Origin: Solirubrobacterales bacterium
GTDB lineage: Bacteria; Actinomycetota; Thermoleophilia; Solirubrobacterales; 70-9
NCBI GenBank assembly: GCA_009379895.1
Contig: WHSW01000011.1
Coordinates: 3,607-39,912, forward strand
Direction: 5' to 3'
Length of the DNA: 36,306 nucleotides
This document shows, one piece after another, positions 1 through 7,750 of this stretch. The notes under the pieces were generated by a model. That model was not told where the DNA came from. It searched no databases and was given only the letters and a program-made list of their open reading frames with translations. A program made the translations under genes and the position numbers. Each line of letters begins with the position of its first letter. The first letter of the stretch is position 1.

Positions 1-115
1 GGGATGATGCCGCCTTCGCCAATGGCCTGCTGCGCCGAGGCGAAGCCCTGCTGTTGCAGAGGCGTGAAGCCAGCGACAAGCTCACTCGGGCCAGCACTCA
101 AGAGTTGATTCCCCA
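1..115. other. Possible foreign or chimeric sequence at the window edge
   Basis: This stretch is less GC-rich than the flank and does not continue the kinase sensibly on the + strand. Read on the - strand it is open throughout and gives a peptide containing 'AGFTPLQQQGFASAQQAIGE'. That resembles Gln- and Ala-rich structural proteins of marine phages, as far as I recognise it; I cannot search for it. The change to normal kinase sequence falls near bases 110-125. A chimeric join in assembly is the simplest reading. A real insertion or a divergent kinase linker remain possible. Confidence 0.4.
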
Positions 116-440
116 GTCGCCCGAGCGCCTGAGCGCCGAGCTGCCCGAGCTCGATCCCGACGTCGAGCTGGTCATCTACCGCGTCGCCCAGGAGAGCCTG
201 ACCAACGTCGCCCGTCATGCCGGGGCCCGCTCGGTCGAGCTCGCCCTCGAGCCGACGCCCACCGGCGTGCGCCTGCGCGTCGCCGACGACGGCCGCGGCC
301 TCGACGGCTCGAAGCCGGGCAACGGGATGCACGGCATGCTCGAGCGGGCGCTGCTGGTCGGCGCCCGGGTCGAGTTCACCGGGGGCCCGGCGGGCGGGGC
401 CGAGGTCCGTCTCGACGTCCCCCTGGGCGCGGGCCGCTGA
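1..440 (+). CDS. NarL-type sensor histidine kinase, C-terminal part (5' truncated)
   Basis: The open frame runs in from the left edge and ends at TGA 438-440. It encodes the end of a HisKA_3/HATPase_c sensor kinase. The N-box lies in 'VAQESLTNVARHAG', the G1 box in 'VADDGRGLD', and 'GNGMHGMLERA' is the G2-like turn. This domain binds ATP and phosphorylates the dimerisation-domain His, which is missing here. Kinases of this class pair with LuxR/NarL regulators, and one starts 4 nt after this stop, so the two form a two-component pair. From about base 118 on, the protein reads as typical actinobacterial kinase. The first 38 or so residues show no H-box or coiled dimerisation pattern and may not belong to the gene (see the separate entry for 1-115). 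The input signal cannot be told. Confidence 0.85.
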   Translation, partial: DDAAFANGLLRRGEALLLQRREASDKLTRASTQELIPQSPERLSAELPELDPDVELVIYRVAQESLTNVARHAGARSVELALEPTPTGVRLRVADDGRGLDGSKPGNGMHGMLERALLVGARVEFTGGPAGGAEVRLDVPLGAGR

Positions 441-444
441 GCGC

Positions 445-1107
445 ATGTCCTCCCATCCCCTGAAGACCCGCATCCTGCTCGCCGACGACCACGCGATGGT
501 CCGCCGCGGCCTGCGCCACGTGCTCGACGCGGAGGCCGACCTCGACGTCGTCGCCGAGGCCGGCGACGGGCGCGAGGCCCTCGAGCTGGCCCTGCGAGGG
601 GAGGTCGACCTGGCGATCCTCGACATCACGATGCCGCGCCAGACCGGCCTGCAGTCGGCGCTCGAGCTCAGCCGGCGTGTGCCCGAGCTCAAGGTCCTGA
701 TCCTCTCCATGCACGACAACGAGCAGTACTTCTTCGAGGCGCTGCGCGCCGGCGCCAGCGGTTACGTGCTCAAGTCGGCCGCCGATCGCGACCTGGTCGG
801 CGCCTGCCGCGCCGCGATGCGCGGCGAGCCCTTCATCTACCCGCCCGCGGTCAGGACCATCGTCCGCGACTACCTCGAGCGCATCGAGAGCGGCGAGGAG
901 GTCTCCGACGATCCCCTCACCCCGCGCGAGTCCGAGGTCGTGAAGCTGATCGCCGAGGGCCACAACAACCACGAGATCGCCGAGGAGCTGGTGATCAGCG
1001 AGAAGACGGTCGAGCGCCACCGCGCCAACGTCCTCGGCAAGCTCGGGATGCGCGACCGCGTCGAGCTCACCCGCTACGCGATCCGCAGCGGCCTGGTCGA
1101 GCCGTAG
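445..1107 (+). CDS. NarL/FixJ-family response regulator (REC + LuxR HTH)
   Basis: The product is 220 aa. Residues 8-125 form a receiver domain with the acidic pair D14/D15, phospho-acceptor D60 in 'AILDITMP', S88 and the conserved K110. Residues 157-220 form the LuxR-type DNA-binding domain, with the recognition-helix region around 'ISEKTVERHRANVLGKLG'. On phosphorylation by the kinase encoded just upstream it should dimerise and bind promoters. The ATG at 445 lies 4 nt after the kinase stop, so the pair is probably translated from one mRNA. A longer in-frame extension upstream overlaps the kinase in another frame and is not protein-like. The length is the family norm. Target genes are not evident, and the genes that follow run in the opposite direction. 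Confidence 0.93.
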   Translation: MSSHPLKTRILLADDHAMVRRGLRHVLDAEADLDVVAEAGDGREALELALRGEVDLAILDITMPRQTGLQSALELSRRVPELKVLILSMHDNEQYFFEALRAGASGYVLKSAADRDLVGACRAAMRGEPFIYPPAVRTIVRDYLERIESGEEVSDDPLTPRESEVVKLIAEGHNNHEIAEELVISEKTVERHRANVLGKLGMRDRVELTRYAIRSGLVEP

Positions 1108-1115
1108 GGATACAG

Positions 1116-1153
1116 CCGGCCGCCTCCTCGGCTTCGCGTCCGGGGGCGGCCGG
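1116..1153. terminator. Hairpin between convergent genes
   Basis: An inverted repeat pairs CCGGCCGCC (1116-1124) with GGCGGCCGG (1145-1153). Three further inner pairs (one of them G-T) give about 12 bp. It sits in the 65-nt gap between the stops of the response regulator and the acyltransferase, so it could end transcription from both sides. No T-run follows, which is common in such GC-rich genomes. Confidence 0.55.
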
Positions 1154-1172
1154 GTCCGCGACAAGCCGGGAC

Positions 1173-3248
1173 TCAATTGATCGTCGGTAGCTGGCGCCCG
1201 AGCATCGGCGCGAGCGTGGCGGCGAAGGTCGGGGTGAGATGGTCGTAGTCGCGGAAGACGAGCGCGTCGCCGATCACGGCGCGGCAGAGGCCGTCCGGGC
1301 AGACGAGCGGGGTCAGGTCGATCAGCTGCACGCCGTCGACCCGCGCGGCCGCGTGGTTGTCGGGAGCCTCGAGGTGCGCACGGTCGGGCCGGAAGGTGCA
1401 CTCCTCGAGGTCGCGCAGCGACTCCGAGACGCAGTCGGGGACGTTGCGCGGCGAGGGCGGCAGGTCCTTGATCACCGCGACCCGGGAGCCGGTCTCGCGC
1501 AGCCGCTCGAGCACCCTCACGTAGCCGTCCTCCATCCGATCCAGGCCCGCCTCCTCGTCGAGGACCTCGCCGTCCTCCATCACCGGGGTCGAGATCCGGC
1601 CGCTGACCAGGATCAGGTCCGGCTTCTCCTGCTCTGAGATCCGCTGCAGGGTGTCCTCGCGCCAGTCGTCGCACTCGGTGTACTCGCGCTCGAGCCGGTG
1701 GTTGTAGACGGTCAGCTCGGCCGGCGTGCAACCGGCCTTGGTCAGGCCGACGAGCCGCCAGTCGCGCTGCTTCGCCAGCTTCGCGGCCGCCGGGAAGTAC
1801 TGCATGGCCAGCGAGTCGCCGTACAGGACCACGGTCGTCTCCGAGTCCGGGTCGCCGTACACGCAGGGCTTCGACTCGGTCTCCTCGAGCTCCACGAGGC
1901 AGCCGTCGTCCTGCATCTCGGAGCGGTCGTCGCCGGCCTTGATCGGGCTCGGGGTGAGCCGCTGTGCGACCCGCTGGGGGGTGGGCTGATCCTCGATCGC
2001 GGCCGCGCCGCGCACCTCGTCGGCGGGCAGGGTCGGGATCGACGGCTCGGTCACCACCAGGGCGGCGGCCGCGACCAGCGTCAGCGCCGTGCAGGCGCCG
2101 CCGACGGCGAACGCGCGGCGCGGCCGGCTGCGCAGGATGGGCGAGCGTCGCAACGGCTCCTCGACGAGGCGGTGGCTGATCACCGCCGGGATCAGGGAGC
2201 CGACGATCAGCCCCAGTCGAGCGCCCACCGAGAGCGGGCCGAGGAGGGCCGCGCCGAAGATCAGCGCGGGCCAGTGCCACATGTACCACGCGTAGGACAT
2301 CCTGCCCATCCACCGCATCGGCGCCACCCCGAGCATCCGGCTCGACCAGGCCGCCCCCGCGCTGGCGCTGCCCGCCGCGATCACCAGCCCGGTGCCGAGC
2401 GCCGGGGCCAACGCCGCGACCCCCGGGTAGGGGATCGTGTCGTCGAAGGCGAAGGTCCCCACCAGGATCGCGGCCAGTCCCGCGAACCCGAGCACTGCGG
2501 CGAGGGAGGTACGCAGGCGCGGGAACGTGGCCAGCGCCAGGGCGCCACCGATCGCCATGTCCCAGCACCGCGCGAAGGTCGAGAAGTAGGCCTGGCCGGG
2601 CGACTCGAACGAGTACCAGATCCCGTAGGTCAGGGAGGCGGTACCGACCACCGCCACCGCGATCCACGCTCCCGTCCGCATGCTCCCGCCGCGGCGGCCC
2701 CAGAGCCAGCCGAAGGCGAGCAGCAGCGCCGGCCAGACGATGTAGAACTGCTCCTCGATCGAGAGCGTCCAGAAGTGCTGCAGCGGGCTCCCCGCGTAGC
2801 CGCCCGCGAAGTAGTCGACCGACTGGGCCGCGAAGTGCCAGTTGACGACGTAGAGCGCCGAGGAGAAGACGTCGCCCGCGACGGCGTCGCTCCGCGAGGC
2901 GGGCAGCAGCAGGGCCGCGAGCACGGCGACGGCGATCAGGACCGTCGCGGCGAGCGGCAGCAGGCGCTTGGCCCGGTGGGCGTAGAAGCGCCCCAGCGCG
3001 ATCGTCCCGGTGCGCTCGGCCTCGTCGACGAGCAGGCGCGTGATCAGAAAGCCCGAGACGACGAAGAAGACGTCCGGGCCGACGATGCCGCCGCGCGCGA
3101 ACGGCAACGACGCGTGGTAGAGCAGGATCGCCAGCAGGGCGACCGCGCGCAGGCCCTCGACGTCCGGGCGAAATCCCGGGCGTTTCCGAGCGCCGCCTTC
3201 GGCCGCCCCCCGGGCGGCCGTTGCATCGTTGCCGCGCATCCCCGACAC
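1173..3248 (-). CDS. OafA/YrhL-type membrane O-acyltransferase with SGNH domain
   Basis: The product is 691 aa. Residues about 25-385 form an acyltransferase-3 (AT3) domain of about ten membrane helices. It carries the family signatures 'RPDVEGLRAVA', 'LLYHASLPFARGG', 'FFVVSGFLITRLL' and 'HFWTLSIEEQFYIVWP'. After a membrane-proximal linker, residues about 465-691 form an SGNH/GDSL hydrolase-like domain with block I 'LYGDSLA' and the closing D667-x-x-H670. AT3-SGNH proteins move acetyl or other acyl groups across the membrane onto exported glycans such as lipopolysaccharide, peptidoglycan or capsule. The acceptor here is unknown. The start is GTG 3248 or ATG 3239, three codons in; neither has a clear ribosome site. 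The downstream gene on the same strand begins only after 630 bases of hydrolase, so this one probably has its own promoter or follows the hydrolase. Confidence 0.93.
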   Translation of the reverse strand: MSGMRGNDATAARGAAEGGARKRPGFRPDVEGLRAVALLAILLYHASLPFARGGIVGPDVFFVVSGFLITRLLVDEAERTGTIALGRFYAHRAKRLLPLAATVLIAVAVLAALLLPASRSDAVAGDVFSSALYVVNWHFAAQSVDYFAGGYAGSPLQHFWTLSIEEQFYIVWPALLLAFGWLWGRRGGSMRTGAWIAVAVVGTASLTYGIWYSFESPGQAYFSTFARCWDMAIGGALALATFPRLRTSLAAVLGFAGLAAILVGTFAFDDTIPYPGVAALAPALGTGLVIAAGSASAGAAWSSRMLGVAPMRWMGRMSYAWYMWHWPALIFGAALLGPLSVGARLGLIVGSLIPAVISHRLVEEPLRRSPILRSRPRRAFAVGGACTALTLVAAAALVVTEPSIPTLPADEVRGAAAIEDQPTPQRVAQRLTPSPIKAGDDRSEMQDDGCLVELEETESKPCVYGDPDSETTVVLYGDSLAMQYFPAAAKLAKQRDWRLVGLTKAGCTPAELTVYNHRLEREYTECDDWREDTLQRISEQEKPDLILVSGRISTPVMEDGEVLDEEAGLDRMEDGYVRVLERLRETGSRVAVIKDLPPSPRNVPDCVSESLRDLEECTFRPDRAHLEAPDNHAAARVDGVQLIDLTPLVCPDGLCRAVIGDALVFRDYDHLTPTFAATLAPMLGRQLPTIN

Positions 3249-3384
3249 GATCGGGGGCCACGCGACCCGCGCCTATGGGGTCAGGACCGCATTCTTGTCA
3301 GCGGCCGGTGAGCGGCTCGGCCGCGAAACGGGCTCGGCTGGCGGGCTCGGTTCGGCCACGGGCTCGACCACCGCCGGCGCCCGC

Positions 3385-4017
3385 CTAGAGACCGAGGAAG
3401 TGGCGCTTCTTGAACGGGCCGTTGACGAGCCCGGCCCTGACGTGCTTGCTCCAGCCCGGGCCCTCCTCCCCGTCGTCGGGGATCGAGGTGTCGAAGCGCA
3501 GCCCGGCGATCTTGACGAACGCGTGGCCGGCGTTGTAGTAGACGGTGATCCAGCTGCCCCGCTTGCGCTCGCCCCAGCGCCGGAAGTCGCCCGAGGGCAG
3601 CGGCGAGTCGAGGATCCCGGCGCCCCTCGGGCCGAGCACGTAGCTGACCGCCCCCGAGCAGTCATAACAACGTGAGCGCCACTTGCCGTGGCCCCCGCCG
3701 GTGCAGTAGCCGGCATCGTCGATCCGGTTCGCCGCCTCGATCGCGGCCGTGACCTCGGGCGGGGCGCCGGCGGGCGCCGCGGCGAGGCCGCTGCGGCGCA
3801 GCTTCGCCTTCGCGCCGGCCACGGGCACCGGTGGGGCCGGGGTCGTCTCGGCGGGTGGCGTCGTCTCGGCGGGCGGGGTCGGGTCGGCGGGGTCTGTCGC
3901 CCCGGGCCCGATGCCCCCGCCCGAGTCGGCGCTCGCGCCTGCGGGGAGGATGAGGATCGCGGCGGCCAGACAGCCGCACAGGGCAACGACCGCGGAACGC
4001 ACGAGGGACTCAGACAC
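3385..4017 (-). CDS. Secreted NlpC/P60-like peptidoglycan hydrolase
   Basis: From GTG 4017 the product is 210 aa. It has a signal peptide (residues 1-30, hydrophobic core, cut after 'GASA') and a Pro/Thr/Glu-rich linker to about residue 70. The C-terminal domain contains 'CYDCSGAVSYVL' with candidate nucleophile C120 and 'NAGHAFVKIAG' with H165. That Cys...His layout and the 'DCSG' motif are typical of NlpC/P60-like (or amidase) cell-wall peptidases. The start was chosen because AAAAGGAG lies 13 nt upstream and because a longer frame from 4113 would run through the riboswitch. Actinobacterial c-di-AMP riboswitches commonly control cell-wall hydrolases, which fits this assignment. The domain is short and divergent, so the exact bond cut is not assigned. 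Confidence 0.85.
   Translation of the reverse strand: MSESLVRSAVVALCGCLAAAILILPAGASADSGGGIGPGATDPADPTPPAETTPPAETTPAPPVPVAGAKAKLRRSGLAAAPAGAPPEVTAAIEAANRIDDAGYCTGGGHGKWRSRCYDCSGAVSYVLGPRGAGILDSPLPSGDFRRWGERKRGSWITVYYNAGHAFVKIAGLRFDTSIPDDGEEGPGWSKHVRAGLVNGPFKKRHFLGL
3842..3893 (-). repeat. 18-nt coding tandem repeat (Pro/Thr/Glu linker)
   Basis: About three copies of an 18-nt unit beginning GTCGTCTCGGCGGG lie in tandem on the + strand. On the - strand they encode the repeated 'PPAETT' of the hydrolase linker. It is a flexible, possibly wall-spanning segment whose copy number may vary between strains. Confidence 0.75.
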
Positions 4018-4040
4018 GCTGCTTACCGTTCTCCTTTTCG

Positions 4041-4165
4041 GGCCTACGGGGTTAGCTGACGGGCTGGCGCTAGAGGAGCAGCGCCCCCACCTTCGGTGGG
4101 CTGGCCCCAACATCTGGGTCCCCCGTTCCCCGCTCGATGACGCGCGGGGATTCGGCTACGGGTCT
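4041..4165 (-). promoter_or_regulatory. Cyclic di-AMP riboswitch (ydaO/yuaA motif)
   Basis: On the - strand, between 4165 and 4041, the conserved blocks of the ydaO-yuaA motif appear in order: 'GCCGAATCCCCG', then 'CGGGGGACCCA', then 'GTTGGGG', then 'CCCGTCAGCTAACCCCG', then 'TAGGC'. The ends pair (GCC with GGC) to form P1, and a hairpin with loop CGAA lies in the middle. This class binds c-di-AMP and normally shuts expression off when the signal is high. It ends only 3 nt before the AAAAGGAG ribosome site of the hydrolase gene. Control by occluding that site or by termination are both possible; I see no clear terminator. Confidence 0.92.
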
Positions 4166-4311
4166 ACGAAATGTGTGCGGCAGCTTACACATCGGGACGG
4201 TCGCCGCGTCGCGGTGGCGTTACGGTCCCGCCCGAGCCGGCGCGAGACGCCGCGCGCACCCGGCTCGAAAACGGCTCCGAGAGACCGCGGCATGACCCAG
4301 CCAGACTCCCG

Positions 4312-5499
4312 ATGATCAACGTCGACGCCGCCTCCTTCCTGGTCATCGTCGCCGTCGGCGCGACCGCGGCGCTGATCGCCGAGCTGATCCGTCCGCGGCT
4401 CCTGGTCCCGGTCGTCGTGCTCGAGATCGCGCTCGGGATCGTCGTCGGGCCCGACCTCGCCGACATCGCTCGGCCCGACGACTTCATCGAGTTCTTCTCC
4501 AACCTCGGGCTCGGGCTGCTCTTCTTCTTCGCCGGCTACGAGATCGACTTCGAGCGCATCCGCGGCACGCCGCTGGAGCTGGCCCTGGTCGGGTGGCTGA
4601 TCTCGCTCGTGCTCGCCTACGCGATCGGCGGCCTGCTCGTGCTCGCCGGCGTGGTGATCTCGACGTTGTTCGTCGGCTCGGCGATGGCGACCACGGCGAT
4701 CGGCACCCTGATGCCGATCCTCAAGGACGCCGGCGAGCTGAGATCGCGCTTCGGCACCTACCTGCTCGCGGCGGGGGCGATGGGCGAGTTCGCGCCGATC
4801 CTGCTCATCACGCTGCTCTTCTCGACCAAGAACGCGGCCTCCGAGGCCGGGATCCTGCTCGCCTTCATCCTCGTCGCCGTGCTCGCGGCGGTGATCTCGG
4901 TGCGCTCGGTCGGTCGCACCTTCGAGCTCTTCAACCGCTCGCTGGAGACCAGCGGCCAGCTCGCGATCCGCGTCGCCATGGTGCTGGTCTTCGCGCTCGT
5001 CGCGCTCGCCACCGACCTCGGGCTCGACCTGCTGCTCGGCGGGTTCGTCGCCGGCATCATCGTCCGCCTGACGCTGCGCGGGCGCGAGGTGCGGACCTTC
5101 GAGTCGAAGCTGACCGCGGTCGGCTACGGCTTCTTCATCCCCTTCTTCTTCGTCGTCAGCGGCATGTCGCTGAACCTCGACGCGCTCGTCGACGACCCGG
5201 TCCGCTTCCTCGAGCTGCCGATGTTCACCGCGCTCTTCCTGGTCGTGCGCGGTGTCCCCGCGATGCTCATCTACCGCCGCGTGCTCGACCTCCGCGACCG
5301 CGCGGCGCTGGCGATCTTCACCGCCACCGAACTGCCGCTGGTGGTCGCGATCACGACGATCGCCGTCTCGGAGGGGCACATGGAGGAGGTGACGGCGGCG
5401 GCCCTGGTCGGCGCCGCGGTGCTGTCGACCGCGATCTACCCGCTGCTCGCGCTCGGCCTGCGCCGTGGGCGACTCGCCCTCGACCCGGCCGACGGCTGA
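4312..5499 (+). CDS. CPA2-family monovalent cation:proton antiporter
   Basis: The product is 395 aa with about 11-13 membrane helices, matching the Na+/H+ exchanger (KefB/NapA-like) domain. Typical segments are 'LVPVVVLEIALGIVVGPDLA', 'GLGLLFFFAGYEIDF' and 'ATTAIGTLMPIL' near the unwound helix. The protein stops after the membrane domain, with no RCK/TrkA-N or CPA2 regulatory tail, so any gating subunit must come from another gene. ATG 4312 begins just before the first helix. The frame is open further upstream, but that part has no membrane or family character. It is divergent from the c-di-AMP-controlled hydrolase. Ion choice (K+ or Na+) cannot be read from the sequence. Confidence 0.9.
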   Translation: MINVDAASFLVIVAVGATAALIAELIRPRLLVPVVVLEIALGIVVGPDLADIARPDDFIEFFSNLGLGLLFFFAGYEIDFERIRGTPLELALVGWLISLVLAYAIGGLLVLAGVVISTLFVGSAMATTAIGTLMPILKDAGELRSRFGTYLLAAGAMGEFAPILLITLLFSTKNAASEAGILLAFILVAVLAAVISVRSVGRTFELFNRSLETSGQLAIRVAMVLVFALVALATDLGLDLLLGGFVAGIIVRLTLRGREVRTFESKLTAVGYGFFIPFFFVVSGMSLNLDALVDDPVRFLELPMFTALFLVVRGVPAMLIYRRVLDLRDRAALAIFTATELPLVVAITTIAVSEGHMEEVTAAALVGAAVLSTAIYPLLALGLRRGRLALDPADG

Positions 5500-5515
5500 C
5501 GCGGGCGCATGCCGC

Positions 5516-5521
5516 TAGCCT
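5516..5521 (+). promoter_or_regulatory. Candidate -10 hexamer (TAGCCT) for the small winged-helix gene
   Basis: TAGCCT fits TANNNT and would start a transcript near 5528, giving a leader of about 20 nt that holds the GGAGG ribosome site before ATG 5549. No convincing -35 was seen, so this rests on the hexamer and spacing alone. Confidence 0.35.
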
Positions 5522-5548
5522 GAGACGAACACAACCGACGGAGGTCGG

Positions 5549-5764
5549 ATGCCACAAGACATCACATCCGAGCAGGTGCTCGAGGCCGCCAGGGCGCTCG
5601 GCACCCGCGAGTTCACGCGCGAGGACCTCGCCCAGCAGCTGGGCGTCGAGAAGCCGGAGATCAAGAAGGGCGTGCAGCAGGCCAAGAAGGCCGGGCTGCT
5701 GGAGAAGACCCGCGACGACGCCGAGAACACGGGCCACTTCCGCCTCACCGAGTCGACCGGCTGA
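5549..5764 (+). CDS. Small winged-helix-like protein (71 aa)
   Basis: ATG 5549 follows GGAGG with good spacing. The 71-aa product has a helix-turn-helix pattern: 'SEQVLEAARAL', then 'TREDLAQQLGVEKPEIKKGV' and a closing 'AKKAGLLEKTRDDAENTGHFRLTE', where the last part suits a beta wing. This resembles MarR-like or ArsR-like wing-helix folds reduced to the DNA-binding core. Charged residues dominate the presumed recognition helix. It could be a DNA-binding regulator or a protein-binding wHTH. The gene stands alone, followed by a hairpin, and no partner is evident. I recognise no specific family. Confidence 0.8.
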   Translation: MPQDITSEQVLEAARALGTREFTREDLAQQLGVEKPEIKKGVQQAKKAGLLEKTRDDAENTGHFRLTESTG

Positions 5765-5774
5765 GGCCGGCCGA

Positions 5775-5800
5775 CCCGGCCCGCGCCCTCGCGGGTCGGG
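5775..5800 (+). terminator. Hairpin after the winged-helix gene
   Basis: CCCGGCCCGCG (5775-5785) pairs with CGCGGGTCGGG (5790-5800) around a CCCT loop. The stem is about 11 bp with one G-T pair and starts 11 nt after the stop. No T-run follows. Confidence 0.55.
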
Positions 5801-5941
5801 CCCGACGTTCTCGCGGGGATCGGGCCAGCGCCGAGCTCAGCCCTCGATCACGAGCACCGGCCTGGTACGGCCGTGCCAGAAGCGCCGGCTTTCGTTAGTC
5901 TGTGCGCCCGCAAGTCGGAGACGTCGTCCCGCGTCGCGCGC

Positions 5942-5947
5942 TAGAGT
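5942..5947 (+). promoter_or_regulatory. Candidate -10 hexamer (TAGAGT) for the copper operon
   Basis: TAGAGT lies 34 nt before ATG 5982. A start near 5954 would leave a leader of about 28 nt containing the strong GGAAGGAG ribosome site. No clear -35 is present. It is the best promoter candidate in the 217-nt gap. Confidence 0.4.
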
Positions 5948-5981
5948 GCCGCGCGCAGGGAACTTCACGGAAGGAGACAGG

Positions 5982-7310
5982 ATGCGCAGGGGTGTTGGGC
6001 TCGGAATCGCGCTGATCGCGCTGGTCGTCGGGATGGTGGCGGCGCCGGGAGCGTCGGCCGCCAAGCCGAAGCAGCAGGAGCTGTTCGTCTGCAAGCACGG
6101 CTGCAAGTACCGCACGATCCAGGACGCCGTCGATCGCTCGAAGCGCGACGCGACGATCAACGTCGCGCCCGGCAAGTACAGGGAGGGCGTGATCGTCAAG
6201 GGCCACAAGCACGACGGCCTGACGATCCAGGGCACCGGCAAGAACCCCAAGAAGGTCATCCTCGAGGGCAAGAACGCCCGCAACGAGAACGGCGTCGCCC
6301 AGAACGGGATCGAGGGGATCAAGGTCGACGGGCTGCGGATGCTCAACATGTGGGCGCGCAACTACGCGACCAACGGGTTCTTCATCCACGAGTGCGCCGA
6401 CTACCTGATGAAGGACCTCTACGCGTCCTTCAACCGCTCCTACGGCATGTACGCCTTCGATTGCACCGGCGGGCGGATCACCAAGTCGGTCGGCTGGGGC
6501 CATGGCGACTCGGCCTTCTACATCGGCGCCACGCCGCCCCAGAAGAAGCCGGACTGGACCAGCCTCGATCACCTCGACGGCCACGAGAACGTGCTCGGCT
6601 ACTCGGGGACGAACTCGCGCTACGTGAAGATCACGAAGTCCGACTTCTACAACAACGGGGTCGGGGTCGTGCCCAACACGCTCGACTCCGAGCCCTACGA
6701 GCCGACCGCCGACGGCAAGATCACGAAGAACAATATCTTCTGGAACAACTTCAACTACTTCATGTCCGCCTCGCGGGTCGAGACCGTCTCCGGCGGCCTC
6801 GGCCAGATCGGCGATCAGACGATCAACTTCCCGACCGGCGTCGGCATCGTCCTGCTCGGCGCCGACGGCTGGAAGGTGACCAAGAACAAGATCTTCGGCA
6901 ACTTCAAGTGGGGTGCGGCGGCGATCTCGGACCCGTTCAACGAGGGTGACGACGCGGTCAGCCGCAACAACCAGTTCGTCGACAACCAGATGGGCCGCAA
7001 CGGCACCGACACCAACGCGGTCGACTTCTTCGTCGACGGCTCCGGCGGCGGCAACTGCTTCAGCGGCAACGTCAGCTCGACCTTCGACGCCGACTCGCCG
7101 GCGGCGGCGGCCGCCCTGTACCCCGGCTGCCCGCAGCCGGCCGGAGGCGGGACCGGCACGGGCGACCCGGCGCAGTTCGGCAAGCTGGCCTCCTACGTGC
7201 TCTCCGATCCGCCCGAGACCCAGCAGTGCTCGTGGACCGAGCACGCGCACCCGAAGTTCAAGAAGTTCAAGCCGCTCGAGGTCCCGGGCGTGATCCCCGA
7301 GTGCCCGTGA
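5982..7310 (+). CDS. Secreted right-handed beta-helix protein (first gene of copper operon)
   Basis: The product is 442 aa, with GGAAGGAG ahead of ATG 5982. Residues 1-28 form a signal peptide ('MRRGVGLGIALIALVVGMVA', cut after 'ASA'). The mature part opens with a Cys-x3-Cys pair and 'YRTIQDAVDRSKRDATINVA', the usual entry of pectate-lyase-like or NosD-like parallel beta-helices. Short repeated strands follow ('GLTIQGTG', 'GLRMLNM', 'YVKITKSDFYNNG', 'WKVTKNKIFGN'), each one turn of the helix. Further Cys residues and a His-rich end ('SWTEHAHPKF') close the protein. It overlaps the next cupredoxin gene by 4 nt. In nitrous oxide reductase systems the beta-helix protein NosD aids copper-site assembly, so a copper-related role is an inference from the neighbours. 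A carbohydrate-active or surface-binding role is equally possible. Confidence 0.88.
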   Translation: MRRGVGLGIALIALVVGMVAAPGASAAKPKQQELFVCKHGCKYRTIQDAVDRSKRDATINVAPGKYREGVIVKGHKHDGLTIQGTGKNPKKVILEGKNARNENGVAQNGIEGIKVDGLRMLNMWARNYATNGFFIHECADYLMKDLYASFNRSYGMYAFDCTGGRITKSVGWGHGDSAFYIGATPPQKKPDWTSLDHLDGHENVLGYSGTNSRYVKITKSDFYNNGVGVVPNTLDSEPYEPTADGKITKNNIFWNNFNYFMSASRVETVSGGLGQIGDQTINFPTGVGIVLLGADGWKVTKNKIFGNFKWGAAAISDPFNEGDDAVSRNNQFVDNQMGRNGTDTNAVDFFVDGSGGGNCFSGNVSSTFDADSPAAAAALYPGCPQPAGGGTGTGDPAQFGKLASYVLSDPPETQQCSWTEHAHPKFKKFKPLEVPGVIPECP

Positions 7311-7744
7311 GGCGCCGCGCGGCGATCCTCGCGACGCTAGCCAGCATGGCCGCGGTCGCCATCTCGGCCGGGCTGGTGGCCGGGCCGAGCGCGGCGACGG
7401 CCGACCAGGCCGCGAGCAAGGCGGCCGACCACGCCCGAGCCAAGAAGACCGAGCGGGTGAAGGTCGTCGACGACTTCTTCGCGCCCGACGAGCTGAAGAT
7501 CAAGCCGAAGACCAAGGTCAAGTGGAAGTGGGACCCGGCGAACACCAACACCCACGACGTGGTGCTCAAGAAGGGGCCGAAGGGGGTCGACAAGAAGGAC
7601 TACCGCTCGGCCTCGGGGTCGATCGGGGTCAAGTTCGCGGCCAAGTTCAAGAAGCCGGGCAAGTACGGCTTCATCTGCACCTTTCACAGGTCCGTCATGA
7701 AGATGACGGTCACCGTGAAGAAGAAGCAGAAGAGCAAGCACTAG
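7307..7744 (+). CDS. Secreted cupredoxin (plastocyanin-like)
   Basis: From GTG 7307 the product is 145 aa. The start overlaps the previous stop as GTGA, so translation is probably coupled. Residues 1-33 form a signal peptide. The rest is a small, Lys-rich beta-sandwich with the type-1 copper ligands H83 ('NTHDVV'), C124 and H127 ('CTFHRSVM'), with M131 (or M133) as the axial ligand. Such proteins carry single electrons outside the membrane. Being encoded between a beta-helix protein and a multicopper oxidase suggests it passes electrons to or from the oxidase. The strong Lys content suggests docking to an acidic partner or surface. Confidence 0.9.
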   Translation: MRRRAAILATLASMAAVAISAGLVAGPSAATADQAASKAADHARAKKTERVKVVDDFFAPDELKIKPKTKVKWKWDPANTNTHDVVLKKGPKGVDKKDYRSASGSIGVKFAAKFKKPGKYGFICTFHRSVMKMTVTVKKKQKSKH

Positions 7745-7750
7745 CCGCCC

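Noticed and set aside
376-3261. A very long open frame on the - strand (about 960 codons)
   Set aside because: It overlaps the acyltransferase in another frame and is Arg/Gly/Ala-rich with no motifs; such shadow frames are normal at this GC content.
1698-3311. A long + strand frame opposite the acyltransferase
   Set aside because: Composition is Arg/Gly/Asp-rich and antisense to a well-supported gene.
4018-4113. A longer start (ATG 4113) for the cell-wall hydrolase
   Set aside because: The added 32 residues would be translated from the riboswitch, and a signal peptide starts cleanly at GTG 4017 after AAAAGGAG.
4593-5981. An extended N terminus for the beta-helix protein
   Set aside because: The extension runs through the antiporter and winged-helix genes in a wrong frame; ATG 5982 has a strong ribosome site and a signal peptide.
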